From contig CP053163.1 of NCBI GenBank assembly GCA_014607495.2, positions 9,404,716-9,468,715 on the forward strand: 64,000 nucleotides of DNA, written 5' to 3'. Of this stretch, positions 53,176 to 64,000 are shown piece after piece (position 1 is the stretch's first letter; the number at the start of each line of letters is the position of its first letter). Below the pieces are notes generated by a model. The model did no database searches. It saw nothing but the letters and a program-made list of their open reading frames with translations, and was not told the origin of the DNA. Origin of the DNA: Carposina sasakii (Eukaryota; Arthropoda; Insecta; Lepidoptera; Carposinidae). A program made the position numbers and the translations under genes.

Positions 53176-54117
53176 GTCTATGAAATTACATATATAGCCT
53201 CGTCTTCTCACTATCACAGTTATTGGCATATACTATTAACCAAAGAATCGTCTTTAACATGAATAACGAATCTAAGCGATCCTTGCTTACTAGTAGTAAC
53301 GTTCAATAACGTTCATACTTGTATTTTAATGTAATTTCAAACATAATATGTACCTCAAATGAATTATACTTCTAAATCTCTAAAACTTGCAAAATATTAC
53401 CTACCTATAAACTATATCTACAACACAGTACAATATAATAAGCAGTACAAACTATATAACATCAATACAATCCCCGCTAAATTTGATTTCAGTTTTAAGG
53501 CGCCTACACACGAAGCGATGCAATCCATCTCGCAAATCGTATCTATCAGAGTTGCGAACGGCGGAGAATTTATTCACTATTTTACAATGCTCAGACCATG
53601 AAGGTAGGACTTAGTGGAGATGGCATTATGTTATTCCTATTGTCTGTAGACTTTTGAAGCAAATGTTCGTTTGTGTTTGTATCAGGGTAGCCCTATCATC
53701 AGCTCCCACGAATGTTCTTCTACTCGTACTTCTGAAAACAACTGCCAGAATCTACCTACATTATCACAAACGGTGCTTAAGGTACCTTAAAAGATGAATG
53801 CTTATATGGGATTTCTAGGAAAAATGTCAGCTGATCATAAACCCGCCATTTTGGTGCTAGATAATTTATTAAGAGTATGACAACAAAGTCAAGTGTAGGA
53901 CATTATGTCGAGAATCATATTGGGTTGGCTGCGTACATAGGAGCCCGGTCTAAAATGATTATCGAATATCCTTGAAGTTCTCCCTTAATGTTGGCTCAGA
54001 CTGTATAGAAGGGAAAATATTGCTAGATCTTAGTGGGTAATACCTGTATTATGTGTTTTGTGTGTTAATCTAGTTTTGGGGTAATGGAAGTACATATTTT
54101 CTTATTCTTTATTGTAC
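53176..54117. other. Unassigned AT-rich sequence
   Basis: The open frame at 53359-53601 shows no family. Nothing else. Confidence 0.4.
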
Positions 54118-55091
54118 ATAGTGGACGCCCGCGACTCCGTCCGCGTGGACTACAGAAAAAAAAAATGTCGAAATTATCCGGGATAAAAACATTTTCCCGG
54201 GATAAAAAGTAGCCTATATGTTAAGTGGGACCTGTCACAATATATTCCTGAAAACTGCACCGAAATCGGTTAAGCCGTTCCTGAGATTAGCGTGCACAAA
54301 CGCACAGACAGTCCCTTCCCGTGGGAATTTCGGGAAATCAATTCTTAGTGCTTCCCCGCAGTCTCCGATTTTAGCTTCACATGTACAGCGGTTTTTGTAA
54401 AAAAATTGAATTCCCGTTAGTCCCCTTCCCGTGGGAATTTCGGGAAATTCGTTCTTAGCGCTCCCTCGCAGTCCCTAATGAACGTACAGGTCTAATTTCG
54501 AATTCATATGTATCGCTTGTCGTAAAAAAATGAATTCCCGTTTGTCCCCTTCCCGTGGGAGTTTCGAGAAATCCGTTCCTAGTGCTTCCTCGGGGTCCCA
54601 AATAAACAAATATGCCCAACTTAAGATTCATATGTGTAACCGTTTTCATAAAAAATAATTAATTCCCGTTGGCCCCCTTCCCGTGGGAATTTCGGGAAAT
54701 TCGTCCTTAGTGCTTACTTGCAGTCCCTAATGAACATCTATGCCCAATTTCAGCTTAATATGTATAGCGGTTTTCGTAAAAATTATGAATTCCCGTTTGT
54801 CCCCTTCCCGTGGGAATTTCGGGAAATCCGTTTTTAGTCCTCCCTTGCTCTCCCCAATGAACATATATGCCCGATTTCAGCTTCATATGTATAGTGATTT
54901 TCGTAAAAAATATAGAATTCCCGTTTGTCGCCTTCCCGTGGGAATATCGGGAAATTATTATAGCCTATGTTCATCCAGGTCCTATAAGGATTCTAACGGT
55001 GAAAGAATTTTTAAAATCGGTCCAGTAGTTTTTGAGCCTATTCATTACAACCAAACAAACAAAGTTTTCCTCTTTATAATATTAGTGTAGA
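54118..55091 (-). mobile_element. Helitron-like element with internal tandem units, minus orientation
   Basis: Minus-strand 5' end TCTACACTAATATTATAAAG at 55091. The 3' end is the GGACG...CGTCC hairpin and ACTAT at 54118 (a CTRR-like end with one change). Inside, six units carry CCTTCCCGTGGGAATTTCGG, with starts near 54315, 54425, 54549, 54677, 54804 and 54932 (steps of 110-128 bp). No coding capacity. The ends are those of the 9255 and 56038 copies. Confidence 0.65.
54315..54960 (-). repeat. Tandem array, six units of about 127 bp
   Basis: Each unit contains the CCCGTGGGAATTTCGGGAAA palindromic core plus 'atgaacatatatgcccaattt' and 'tagcggttttcgtaaaa'. The unit next to the 3' end is shorter (110 bp step) and more diverged. 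Confidence 0.8.
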
Positions 55092-56037
55092 CAAACAAAT
55101 GTAAAAAGAAAACAGTACATAGAAAAGAAATTACGCAAAGATAGCATTTCAATTTGATGCTAGAAAATGCAGATTTTTTGCGCATGAATAAAAAATATAC
55201 ATCTGTTTCCGCTAGGGTAAGCGTGCCTTCGGTATCTCCTTTTAATCAAACGGTTATGGCTATACTATTTTAAGAACACAGCCATATATATATTTAAAAT
55301 CCATGCGTATACAGACGCGGACATTTCCTAGTTTACTCTAATAATAGTAAGGTACTGGTTTCGCAACCACATTTTTTATCTTTACCTTCGACAACAGCGA
55401 GCTTTCACAACTGGCCTTTTATTAATTGAAGAGTCTCTACAAGACAAAGGAATAAAATACGAAATCCAAGGAAAATACCTACTTTAAAAGGTTCAGAAGG
55501 AAAATATTCAGATCGCTGGTCATTCAGACTTCTCTTGACTAGAATAGAGCGTAAGCAACAAAACATTTTTTTTAAAGAGTGCTACCACACTGTGCTACCG
55601 TTTTTAGAGTATATGGAGACAAGTCAGTTGATACAAAAATTGTGGCTTGAATCGCTCTGGTTTGCCTATAAAATGAATAAATCTGATTTAAAACCGGTAT
55701 CTTTAACATATTTTTCTATCGTAAAAAAGTCTATGAATCGTGTTTCTGCAACTGCAGAAAGTAAGATAAATTCGATTGTTAAATATCGCTTACCTACTTT
55801 TTATGATAGCTGAGAAAAATCGACATAACTAACACGAATTTCACTGGTTCGTCGTCTAATATTATTGTATTCGTCTTTAGACTTACCTGTAGCCTTTTTA
55901 CATAAGGCGAGATTACATAACTGTATTCCCGAAAAAAGGGGGGTTTAGAACTGTAGGATCATAAAGGATCATAAATTATTTTTAATGATTTAAGTTCATT
56001 TTTATAAAGACCTGTAAATCGCACATTTCCTTACACA
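55092..56037. other. Spacer between the two Helitron-like copies, 92-codon frame
   Basis: The spacer holds one open frame on the plus strand at 55535-55813 (MTRIERKQQNIFFKECYHTV...). I do not recognise it and see no domain, signal peptide or splice context. Its length may be chance. The remainder is AT-rich. Confidence 0.3.
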
Positions 56038-56833
56038 TCTACACTAATATTATAAAGAGGAAAACTTTGTTTGTTTGGTTGTAATGAATAGGCTCAAAAA
56101 CTACTGGACCGATTTCAAAAATTCTTTCACCGTTAGAATCCTTATTGGACCTGGATGAACATAGGCTATAAGAATTTCCCGATATTCCCACGGGAAGGCG
56201 ACCAACGGGAATTCTATATTTTTTACGAAAACCGCTATACATATGAAGCTGAAATCGGGCATATATGTTCATTGGGGACAGCGAGGGAGGACTAAAAACG
56301 GATTTCCCGAAATTCCCACGGGAAGGGGACAAACGGGAATTCATAGTTTTTACGAAAACCGCTATACATATGAAGCTGAAATCGGGCATATATGTTCATT
56401 GGGGACAGCGAGGGAGGACTAAAAACGGATTTCCCGAAATTCCCACGGGAAGGGGACAAACGGGAATTCATAGTTTTTACGAAAACCGCTATACATATGA
56501 AGCTGAAATTGGGCATATATGTTCATTAGGGACTGCGAGGAAACACTAGAACGGATTTCCCGAAATTCCCACGGGAAGGAGACCAACGGGAATTATTTAT
56601 TTTTTACGAAAACGGTTAAACATGTGAATCTGAAGTTGAGCATATATGTTTATTTGGGACCCCGAGGAAGCACTGGGAACGGATTTCCCGAAATTCCCAC
56701 GGGAAGGGGACAAACGTGAATTAATTTTTTACGACAACCGCGATAACATATAGGCTACTTTTTACACTTAACATATAGGCTACTTTTTATTTTTTCTGTA
56801 GTCCACGCGGACGGAGTCGCGGGCGTCCACTAT
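56038..56833 (+). mobile_element. Helitron-like element with internal tandem units, plus orientation
   Basis: Starts TCTACACTAATATTATAAAG and ends with the GGACG...CGTCC hairpin and ACTAT. Five units of 126-128 bp carry the CCCACGGGAAGG core. The order of unit variants matches the opposite-oriented copy at 54118-55091, with one unit duplicated and the last units missing. Near the 3' end 'acatataggctactttttac' is duplicated. Confidence 0.65.
56180..56720 (+). repeat. Tandem array, five units of about 127 bp
   Basis: The GGGAAG core recurs at 56192, 56320, 56447, 56573 and 56701 (steps 128, 127, 126, 128). The second and third units are almost identical, a recent duplication. Confidence 0.8.
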
Positions 56834-57107
56834 AAGAATATAAAGCAAGAAATTCATCATTTACCATAATATTGCGGTCATGGCAAATACGAGTAATTTC
56901 AGCGGGAAATTAGGTAACTTAAATATAGGTAACTAGTTAATTATATTACCTAATTTATTAATAACCTAATAGTATGTACCTAATCAGAAATTAATTTACC
57001 TAGTTTGTTTATGGTAGGTATAATATCAATGTCGAATGCAGATAATTTATTTGGATGTTTTTTTTACATTTAGCTAGGCAAACATTTGGCCGCCATCGTG
57101 CCTGATA
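56834..57107. other. Unassigned AT-rich spacer
   Basis: Nothing recognised. Confidence 0.4.
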
Positions 57108-57300
57108 TTAAGCAAGATGCGGCCTAGGGTAAAAGTGCCTATTCACTCTAGCTTTGAAGAGACCAATGTTGCAGTGCTCGAGAAATACATTATATGTTTT
57201 TGGAATTGGCGTGATGTACATATATAGGTATACATACACATAGTCACGCCCATTATTCCCCAAAGGGGTTGGGCGAAAGTGTAAAAAATACACGGCCACT
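57108..57300 (-). pseudogene. C-terminal scrap of a LINE ORF2
   Basis: The minus strand encodes VFLEHCNIGLFKARVNRHF and then a stop at the end of its frame. I recall a similar closing motif (VFP-x-HY-N-x-G-x-FK-x-RVNRHL) from ORF2 of lepidopteran non-LTR retrotransposons. The upstream part of the frame (57200-57300) does not look like reverse transcriptase, so this is a short 5'-truncated remnant. Confidence 0.45.
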
Positions 57301-57484
57301 TTTCACCAGTGAGCTTATTAAGTCCCATGTGCTATAATGGTTGAGCCTACCGCCACTTTTCGGGTACAAATACAACAATCTAGCGACCGGTAAAGAATCC
57401 AATGGGAAATGTTACCGTGTCATTCTAACTAGGTATTAGCCATTAGCGTCAGAGAGAATGTTACTCGTACCCACCGCTATTCGA
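57301..57484. other. Unassigned spacer
   Basis: Nothing recognised. Confidence 0.4.
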
Positions 57485-57868
57485 ACCCAGCACCAGTAGC
57501 ATAGCAAAATCTAGACGCAGGTTATTTTATCAACCGCGCGTGTGTTTCCAATAACCAAATGCGAGCGAGAGAGACTCGGAATCCGCGCGCGACGCGTCTT
57601 TTGGACAACTCGTGGTAGTGGTGTTACCATTTCAAAGTAATATAAACTTTATTACTTTCAACAGTGAATCGGTAATTGAATTTTGAGTCACAATATACCA
57701 GTCACACGAAACGGCATGCTCGCAACTGCAAGTTATATACCGCGTGCGGTTTCCAATGTCAGCTTGAAGTGTGAAACGTCATTTGTCGCGAATTTTGGTA
57801 TTTAGGCGCCATAAAATGCGCGACATATGTGAGTCGCAGACGCCATGCTACTGGTGCAGGATTACTAA
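57485..57868. mobile_element. MITE-like segment with short inverted ends
   Basis: Left CCCAGCACCAGTAGCATAGC and right 'ccatgctactggtgcagg' are inverted with small differences. The interior has GC-rich 'gcgagcgagagagactcgg' and 'cgcgcgcgacgcgtc' strings. No clear target duplication. Confidence 0.45.
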
Positions 57869-57931
57869 CTACACCAATCGGTCGTCAATATAATGTAATA
57901 GGTATTAGACTCAGATTTACTGTTAATTCGT

Positions 57932-58088
57932 CGTCGTCAGCCTATTGCAGTCCACTGCTGGACGTAGGCCTTCCCAAGTGTACGCCACATGGCTCGATCT
58001 CCCGTTTTTACCATCCAGTCACTACCAGCCGTCCTCTTTAAGTCATCGGTCCATCTGGCCGGAGGGCGCCTAACACTACGCTTGCCCG
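57932..58088 (-). repeat. Rep-T copy, second body type, truncated
   Basis: Matches 28895-29050 ('cagcctattgcagtccactg', 'gccacatggctcgatctcccg', 'ggtccatctggccggaggg'). Confidence 0.7.
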
Positions 58089-59587
58089 CAAGTAAATAGG
58101 AATGTTATCGAGAGGACCAATTTGAAATAAAGGCTTCTAACCCGTAACCATATAATAAATACGAGCAATAAAATAATTCAATAATCTAAGACGATTTATA
58201 AAATAATGCAAAAATACCAATTTCCAAATCTCCAAAAATAAATTTTGAAAAAAAAGAAGGTATTAGAATGTGCACGTTCCGCTTCATTGGATGTCACGTT
58301 CCGGCACGGAACTCGTGAAAATGTGACCAATTAAAAATGTCTCCTATACTCTGAACCAATGGAGGAACTATCACATGAAATACAAGCACAGTGGATGTGG
58401 CGTAATGTTTGTTAAATTATGTACTTGACTGACAGTCGAGAATGTCCCGATTCGATCATGTTTCTTAGGTATTTGCCATATTTTAGATTTTTCATGCTCC
58501 AGATTTGTCATATGTATAGTCGATGCCATAATAATCATGATTACATGTGTAAGTTCAATATTACTGAAAATATAGCTAAAACTTTTACGTTCTTTACTTA
58601 CGCCCATATCCCACCTCAGTTGCGAAACCGCAGTATATTCGCCATATCTTGTCAGTATCTAGGAGAAATGGAACACTAGCAAAACTGATGGTTCTAACCC
58701 ATAGATTTAACTATGAATTTTTCTTTCCCCGTTTCACCGAGTAGTTTTGTCAATATACTCCGATACCAGCCACAGTTCCGCACTTCCGCTGCTATTTGTA
58801 GCGGTTTCGCATTGTTTTCGCACGTCGTGTTTATAGTAGTCGAAGCTTTTGAGCAAGATTGCTATTCGTATTTCGCTGCGAAAGTATGCTAAAATTAAAA
58901 ATGGAACATAACAGATTCGGAACGAATAATAGCTAGTTCTTTATATTGAGGAGGTTAAATAATTAATCTTCGCATATCCTCACTGTCCTTCCTTCATGAG
59001 CTAACCCGTTTTTGTACTGGTCGTTTTATACCATTTGTAGAGCGCTATTAGCAAAAGTTAGAATAGGGGCTTTAGTACTGTCTATTTTTTGTATAAGATA
59101 AAAAGGTTTGTAGCAGTTTTAAAGGTTTTATCGGGGCCGTTATACAAGTTAAACGGATTTCTAGGCGAGGACATTATTAAAGAAATAAAGGATGCTTTTA
59201 CACCCTGTGTAAAAGCAGCGCTACGTTAGTTTTTATTTTGTTTTAAATCGTCTGTAAAAATACATAATATGAAATATATTCGTTTTTAGAGATGAGACTC
59301 TATGGATTACATTGTTAGGTAAAACTCCGTATCATCTATATAATATGTATGTACCTATAACTATGACACACAGATTCTCAACATAGTACTGAGTGTATAT
59401 GTCGCACAGGAAATGCAATTATGGTTTATATTCTCTACCGGTGTACGTTGTGGTTGATAGCATACATAGAGAAAATACACAGTAGATCAAATTTGTACCA
59501 TTTCTATACTGAACAGCTTATACCATCATCTAACTACTCTAATCTCACTAAGTTGTCCTCTAACTCGCTAACTTCATAATTACTACT
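58089..59587. other. Unassigned AT-rich sequence
   Basis: Overlapping short frames at 58371-58679 show no family. No gene called. Confidence 0.4.
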
Positions 59588-59735
59588 TATTAACCTAGTG
59601 CCACACTAAGATCCCTAAGGTCTTGTGCCATGGGTACTACATTATATACGTAGATAATTAAAGAAACATTCATAAATCGTAAACAAACATCGTTGTCATC
59701 ATTGTTTGCATCTCCCGGGATTCGAACCTAGCAGT
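59588..59735 (-). repeat. SINE-C copy, minus orientation, head truncated
   Basis: Contains 'cctagtgccacactaagatc', 'ctaaggtcttgtgccatgg' and GGGATTCGAACC, the complement of box B, with no box A. Confidence 0.6.
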
Positions 59736-60518
59736 AAATATTCGAATATCATTTGTTTAAAAGTAATGAACTTGACTCACTCTAGGTCTATTTTTACTCT
59801 ATGGTAAGCTTTGACGTGAACGCAGTGGCGAATTTTTTCAAATCAGATTAGTTCGAACAAAGGGGCTTATAGTCACCAATTTAGGCACAGGCTTTATGGT
59901 GGAGCGTCTATTAGTTTATGAAGATAAAACTGGATAATTAGCACATTAAAAACAATTTTATGGCAACACCTTTATTAGAAAATGTTCAGAATTAAATACT
60001 GAGCGCATATAATATAAATTTAAATAAATACTTCATTATGGTTATGTTATTACTAATACATACGAGTATGTGCTGTGTAAATGCACTACTATAATATTTT
60101 TGTTTAAGGTTCACCCACCGTTATAAATAAATAAATAACTTTGCTTTAAACATCCAAACATTCTCTCAATCTTTACAGTTATTGATAACAGGATATACCT
60201 ACAGTCAAGGAATTCCGAAAATATCAGTACAAACTTTTTTCTCTCTCCACTTTGAATGTTCTTTGAAAATGTTCCTATTCATGATTTCAGTTCTTTGTAT
60301 CAGCATGGATACATAGCTTGTATACATACATATGGGGCATTTAAAGCCCTTCCTTTGAACGTTCATGTTTGTTACATTTTAGATATGATTTAACTGTTTG
60401 CTGTATTTATTTTCCCTCTGCACGAGGCATGTTTGTGAATGTAAATGAATAATTTGGCGAATATAAGAAATGTTTTTGAGAATGGATTTTGCTAGCATTT
60501 TTGGTGATTTGTTCCTGT
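59736..60518. other. Unassigned AT-rich sequence
   Basis: Nothing recognised. Confidence 0.4.
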
Positions 60519-60760
60519 TCTGATGCGGAACTTAGAGTACCTCAGCTGCATCTCCCGTGCATTTCGTATGAGTGGCATAAAGACACGGCTTTGCTGCAAG
60601 AACTGCAAGATCAAAAGGGGGATCTTACAACCACGTTTAGTAAAGCGGAATGTAAATGATTAGTGACAAGTTGGTAGCTTATCGCCTGAGAAAATGCCCG
60701 AGTTCCTCACGGAAGGAGATGCAGCTAATGTATTCTAGTGAAGCCCCTCATTACAGTACC
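60519..60760. mobile_element. Rep-D foldback copy
   Basis: Left 'tgatgcggaacttagagtac...cagctgcatctcccgtgc' and right 'ggaaggagatgcagctaatgtattctagtgaagcccctcat' are imperfect inverted copies, which suggests Rep-D is a MITE. The fragments at 4215, 25312, 42700 and 53060 would be its single arms. Confidence 0.5.
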
Positions 60761-60778
60761 CATTTATTTACTTCTATT

Positions 60779-61005
60779 AATACTACAACTGCTTCTCTTC
60801 CCGGGCATACTGTGCAAGTTAGTAGAGGGACAAGAGGGTCTTGGTGTTTTGTAGGCGTTGGGCTGACCACCTGTCACTACTAACCGAACTTGTACATCTC
60901 AACTATACCCTCAAAATTGGTCAGAAGTGGCACCATGTGGTTCTATCGGACCTTGATGCTCTGCCTACCCCGTAAGGGATAAAGGCGTGATTATATATGT
61001 ATCTA
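60779..61005 (+). repeat. Rep-E copy
   Basis: Runs from 'actacaactgcttctcttcc' to 'taccccgtaagggataaagg' and 'cgtgattatatatgtat'. Confidence 0.65.
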
Positions 61006-62978
61006 CCATTGTGACTAGTGGATCAACTGCACTTTATAGTACCAAATAAAAGTCCGCCACATGGACTAAAAGTCCACTGCGAATAGCGTCGAGTCCCCAA
61101 ACTGAATTGATGGCGCGAGAGGACGATGCGTATATTTTCCCAAAATGGCGGCGATGGGAGCAAAAAGGGTGTCGATTGCTAGTGAATGATAGGTTAGTTC
61201 GGTTTTAGAGAACTAGTCGGAAAAAGTGACACGTTTTAAATGTATTGGAAAATGAAGAATGTAACATTCACAATCGATGTTCTTATAGTAGGTTTTCTAA
61301 CTATCTCATGTAATGCGAAAATAAGTTTGATTGAAATCTTCATGTTATTTAGCAAACATACTTATATTTTGATAATACGTACTTAGGTAATCATACGTTT
61401 AGTTGGGAGTACGAAGAAAAACATTGGCTACATTCTGATGTCCGCGTGAACCATGTTAGGTTTTATTATTCAGTATTAGTTATTTATAAAATTCATCCTT
61501 TAGTCGATAGGTCCGAAAATAAATTATATATATATTTTATGTATAGAATTAGACACAAAATTTAGAGATAATGTAAATTTATAATAAGTTAGAATTCTAG
61601 TGTCAAATTATGTAACAATTAAGAATTTACTGTCTAAAGCAATTGCTTAAGTAATTACTTGTTTATAGATACAGGTATCAGACATTTACATATAAATTGT
61701 TACTTTACTCTTCGGAGTAGTTATGACGTCATTACTTCATGTTTGTTATTATCGGCGGTAATACGGTCTGAGAGGCATAATGATGTCAATTCGGTGAACG
61801 ATCCAATCATTTCCACTATCATAGCAAATATTTCGTAATTTGAATAAGCGGGAAGCAAGTAAAATTGAGAAATTCTAGAGAAGAAGCAGAATTAAGAAAA
61901 GAAGATTCAGATCAAGAGTCCTAAACCGACGAGCGTGCATGAAGAATATCATGAAAGTAGATGAAGCGAAAGAGATGTGTCAAGACCGTAGCAAGTGGAG
62001 ATCCGTGTTCTCTGGCTACCTCTCCGGGAAAGAGGCGTGATTTTTATGTATGTATTCGAAATATCTTTTATCTCAGGGAAACCCATTATATGTATAGGTA
62101 GGTATAATATAATAAGAATAAGTATTAAACATGACGATAAGTACACAATATTTTGATTAAATAGTATATTTTAAGATATAGTTTGAATTTCAAAATTACA
62201 TACAGATCAAAACTTTTCCAATTTTATCATTAGCAGCGGAGTGGGAATTGATTCGTTCCAATTAACCCTCACTAGTGGCGAAATTGGAATATCGAACGAT
62301 CCAGAGGGAATATCATGAAAATGTGCACCGCCATGCCTTCCTCTATCAAACTATAGTTGTGCTTATTTTCACAATCAAATAGAAATAAACGTGGAAAAGG
62401 AAGACTGTCCTATCATTCGTTCTACTTTTTTGTCTTACATAAATGCGTTAATTTTCACTCTAACAATAATAAAACTCCTGTCTTTGCATTTTTACCCGAC
62501 TGCGCGACGCAAAGGAATGGTATTGTGTTTAACAGCCTATGTATGTATGTATGTTCCTTTGAAGCACTACACAGACCAAACGCCTCGACCGATTTTTATG
62601 ATTTAAACGTCAATCGATTCCTCTTAGTCCGGGGAGTGTCACTAAAGACATGACTAGTGAAAATCCAATATGGCGACTATTGGACGCCATTTTGTGAAAA
62701 TAAAAAAAAATTAAGTCGACAAACTACGAGTATATCGGGTAGGGTATCGTTGAATAGGTATTTAAAAATCATTATTAGGTTTCTCACAACATTTTTCGAT
62801 TCGACCAACCGTTTAGGATCTATATCGATTGAAAGTTGCGTAACAACCATTCTCACATATAACTTTTCAGACAGCAGCAAGACGAAAACTTCTTGCTGCC
62901 GAGCATGTTGAGCATTATTCTTGAAGTACCTATTAGTAGCTAGGTACTCATAACAAAAAAGGATAAAATAAAAAACAT
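61006..62978. other. Unassigned AT-rich sequence
   Basis: The frames at 62357-62911 overlap one another on both strands and show no family. No gene called. Confidence 0.4.
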
Positions 62979-63397
62979 AATTTAAAAAATCCAAAAACCC
63001 GACTGCTTAAAAAGAACCAAATAATGTGTACAATAAAAAAAAACTGAAAAGAAAAAAAACAAGCACTTAGATGTTCAGTAGTCTAGAATTCTATAATATT
63101 ATTATGGAATGAATACTATTGAAGAACATAAAATATTTTCTAATGATCGTAACAACTGAACAGTCGGGATCCATTACCCGACAGCCAAGCTAATATTTCA
63201 ATGGATCCTGGCTGGTCAGTTGTTATGTTACGATCATTAGAAAATATTTTATGTTCTTCAATAGTATTCATTCCATTATAATATTAAAGAATTCTAGACC
63301 ACTGAACATCAAGTGCTTGTTTTTTTCTTTTCAGTTTTTTTATTATATACATTATTTGGTTCTTTTTTAAGCAGTCGGGTTTTTGGATTTTTCAATT
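62979..63397. mobile_element. Foldback MITE with about 182-bp arms
   Basis: 62979-63160 and 63216-63397 are inverted copies with few differences (for example GTTCTTCAATAGTATTCATT on the right). They enclose a 55-bp loop that itself holds an inverted pair around GGATCC. The tips read 'aatccaaaaacccgactgctt'. Non-coding. Confidence 0.75.
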
Positions 63398-63808
63398 ACT
63401 CGATGCAAAGTTATCTGACAGCTGAAGTTTTTCAAGTTACTCGTACGTTATGAATTCGAAGGTGGGAGTGTTGCGATAGCGAACTTCGATGTCAAACATT
63501 GTTATATACTAAGTACCCTTGGGATATTTTTCGAAGTTATTATCGAAGTAGCGTTAGTTCGCTCCTTGTCCGCTCTAAATGAGTTCGCCTGAGATATGCT
63601 TATTAAGTCGAGACGCAATGAAGCGCGAAATCGATTTTACATCAAATTATAAAGGAGAATGCTCATAAAGGCTAATTAATGTGTCCCTTCTAAGTTACTG
63701 TTATCTGTCGCTGCTATTTCCTAACATAAAAAAAAAACATTTTTAGCTTCTTTAATGATTTACACAAAAGTCTTTCATTATTAATAATATATGATATGTT
63801 TTGTATTA
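63398..63808. other. Unassigned AT-rich sequence
   Basis: Nothing recognised. Confidence 0.4.
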
Positions 63809-63935
63809 TTATCATCATCATCATTCCAGACATGAGAAGTCACCTGTTGAACATAGTTGCCTCCCCCAACAACCTCCACTGCGACCTGCTGGAAGTGGCC
63901 TGCATCCAGCAGACAGCCGCGGTACTAACTAAATC
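63809..63935 (-). repeat. Rep-T variant copy, minus orientation
   Basis: ATCATCATCATCATTCC is followed by 'tgagaagtcacctgttgaac', 'cctcccccaacaacctccac' and 'gtggcctgcatccagcag', as in the variant at 5169. Confidence 0.6.
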
Positions 63936-64000
63936 CGTCCGAAACTTTAACACAAAAATAGCTTATTGACTGTAAAATATATAGGTATAACATTATTATT

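Noticed and set aside
54315..54960. Tandem units as a centromere-type satellite
   Set aside because: The arrays are only five to six units and are bounded by Helitron-like ends on both sides.
62357..62994. Overlapping frames of 70-105 codons near the right edge
   Set aside because: They overlap each other on both strands, show no domain, and lie in AT-rich DNA.

Overview
This window looks like nuclear DNA from an insect, most likely a moth or butterfly. It is AT-rich, almost free of long open reading frames, and crowded with repeat families that I recall as typical of Lepidoptera: (TGA)n-tailed repeats, tRNA-derived SINEs, small Helitron-like elements ending in CTAG, BEL/Pao retrotransposons, and MITEs flanked by TA. 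The species call is an inference from repeat content only.

Only one host coding feature is convincing: a 149-bp minus-strand exon at 1702-1850 with a good acceptor and donor. It encodes the start of an Ig domain of the Dpr (defective proboscis extension response) neuronal cell-surface family. No other exon of that gene was found, so most of the window is probably its large intron or intergenic DNA. Nearly everything else that is recognisable is mobile.

Layout. 1-16350: host exon, small foldback MITEs (2008-2241, 3571-3962, 4458-4602, 13378-13752), copies of the (TGA)n-tailed family (here Rep-T), a Helitron-type end, a perfect 32-bp-arm hairpin, and two loci of a two-headed tRNA-derived SINE (here SINE-A). 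16354-22758: complete BEL/Pao retrotransposon 1 on the plus strand, with identical 201-bp LTRs, 5-bp target duplication, tRNA-Trp-type primer site and a 1782-residue Gag-Pol. 22870-33450: TA-flanked MITEs, one of them nested, LINE remnants, more Rep-T, a second Helitron-type end and two SINE-C copies. 33456-40431: complete BEL/Pao retrotransposon 2 on the minus strand, with identical 209-bp LTRs, 5-bp target duplication, tRNA-Arg-type primer site and a 1763-residue Gag-Pol. 40437-46640: mostly unassigned AT-rich DNA with SINE and repeat fragments. 46646-49950: a SINE-A locus split by a 2.7-kb mariner-like element with about 490-bp inverted repeats and a DD41D-type transposase broken by one frameshift. 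50755-54100: SINE-B, SINE-C and MITE pieces. 54118-56833: two Helitron-like elements in opposite orientation, each holding tandem units of about 127 bp. 57100-64000: LINE scraps, foldback MITEs and further SINE and Rep-T copies.

Together the features describe successive layers of transposition. Old tRNA-derived SINEs and truncated retroposed repeats form the base, TA-target DNA transposons and MITEs lie on and in them, and two very young BEL/Pao insertions with no difference between LTRs lie on top. Family names used here (SINE-A, SINE-B, SINE-C, Rep-T, Rep-E, Rep-D, MITE-F) are labels for this window only. I ran no searches; family names come from recalled motifs.
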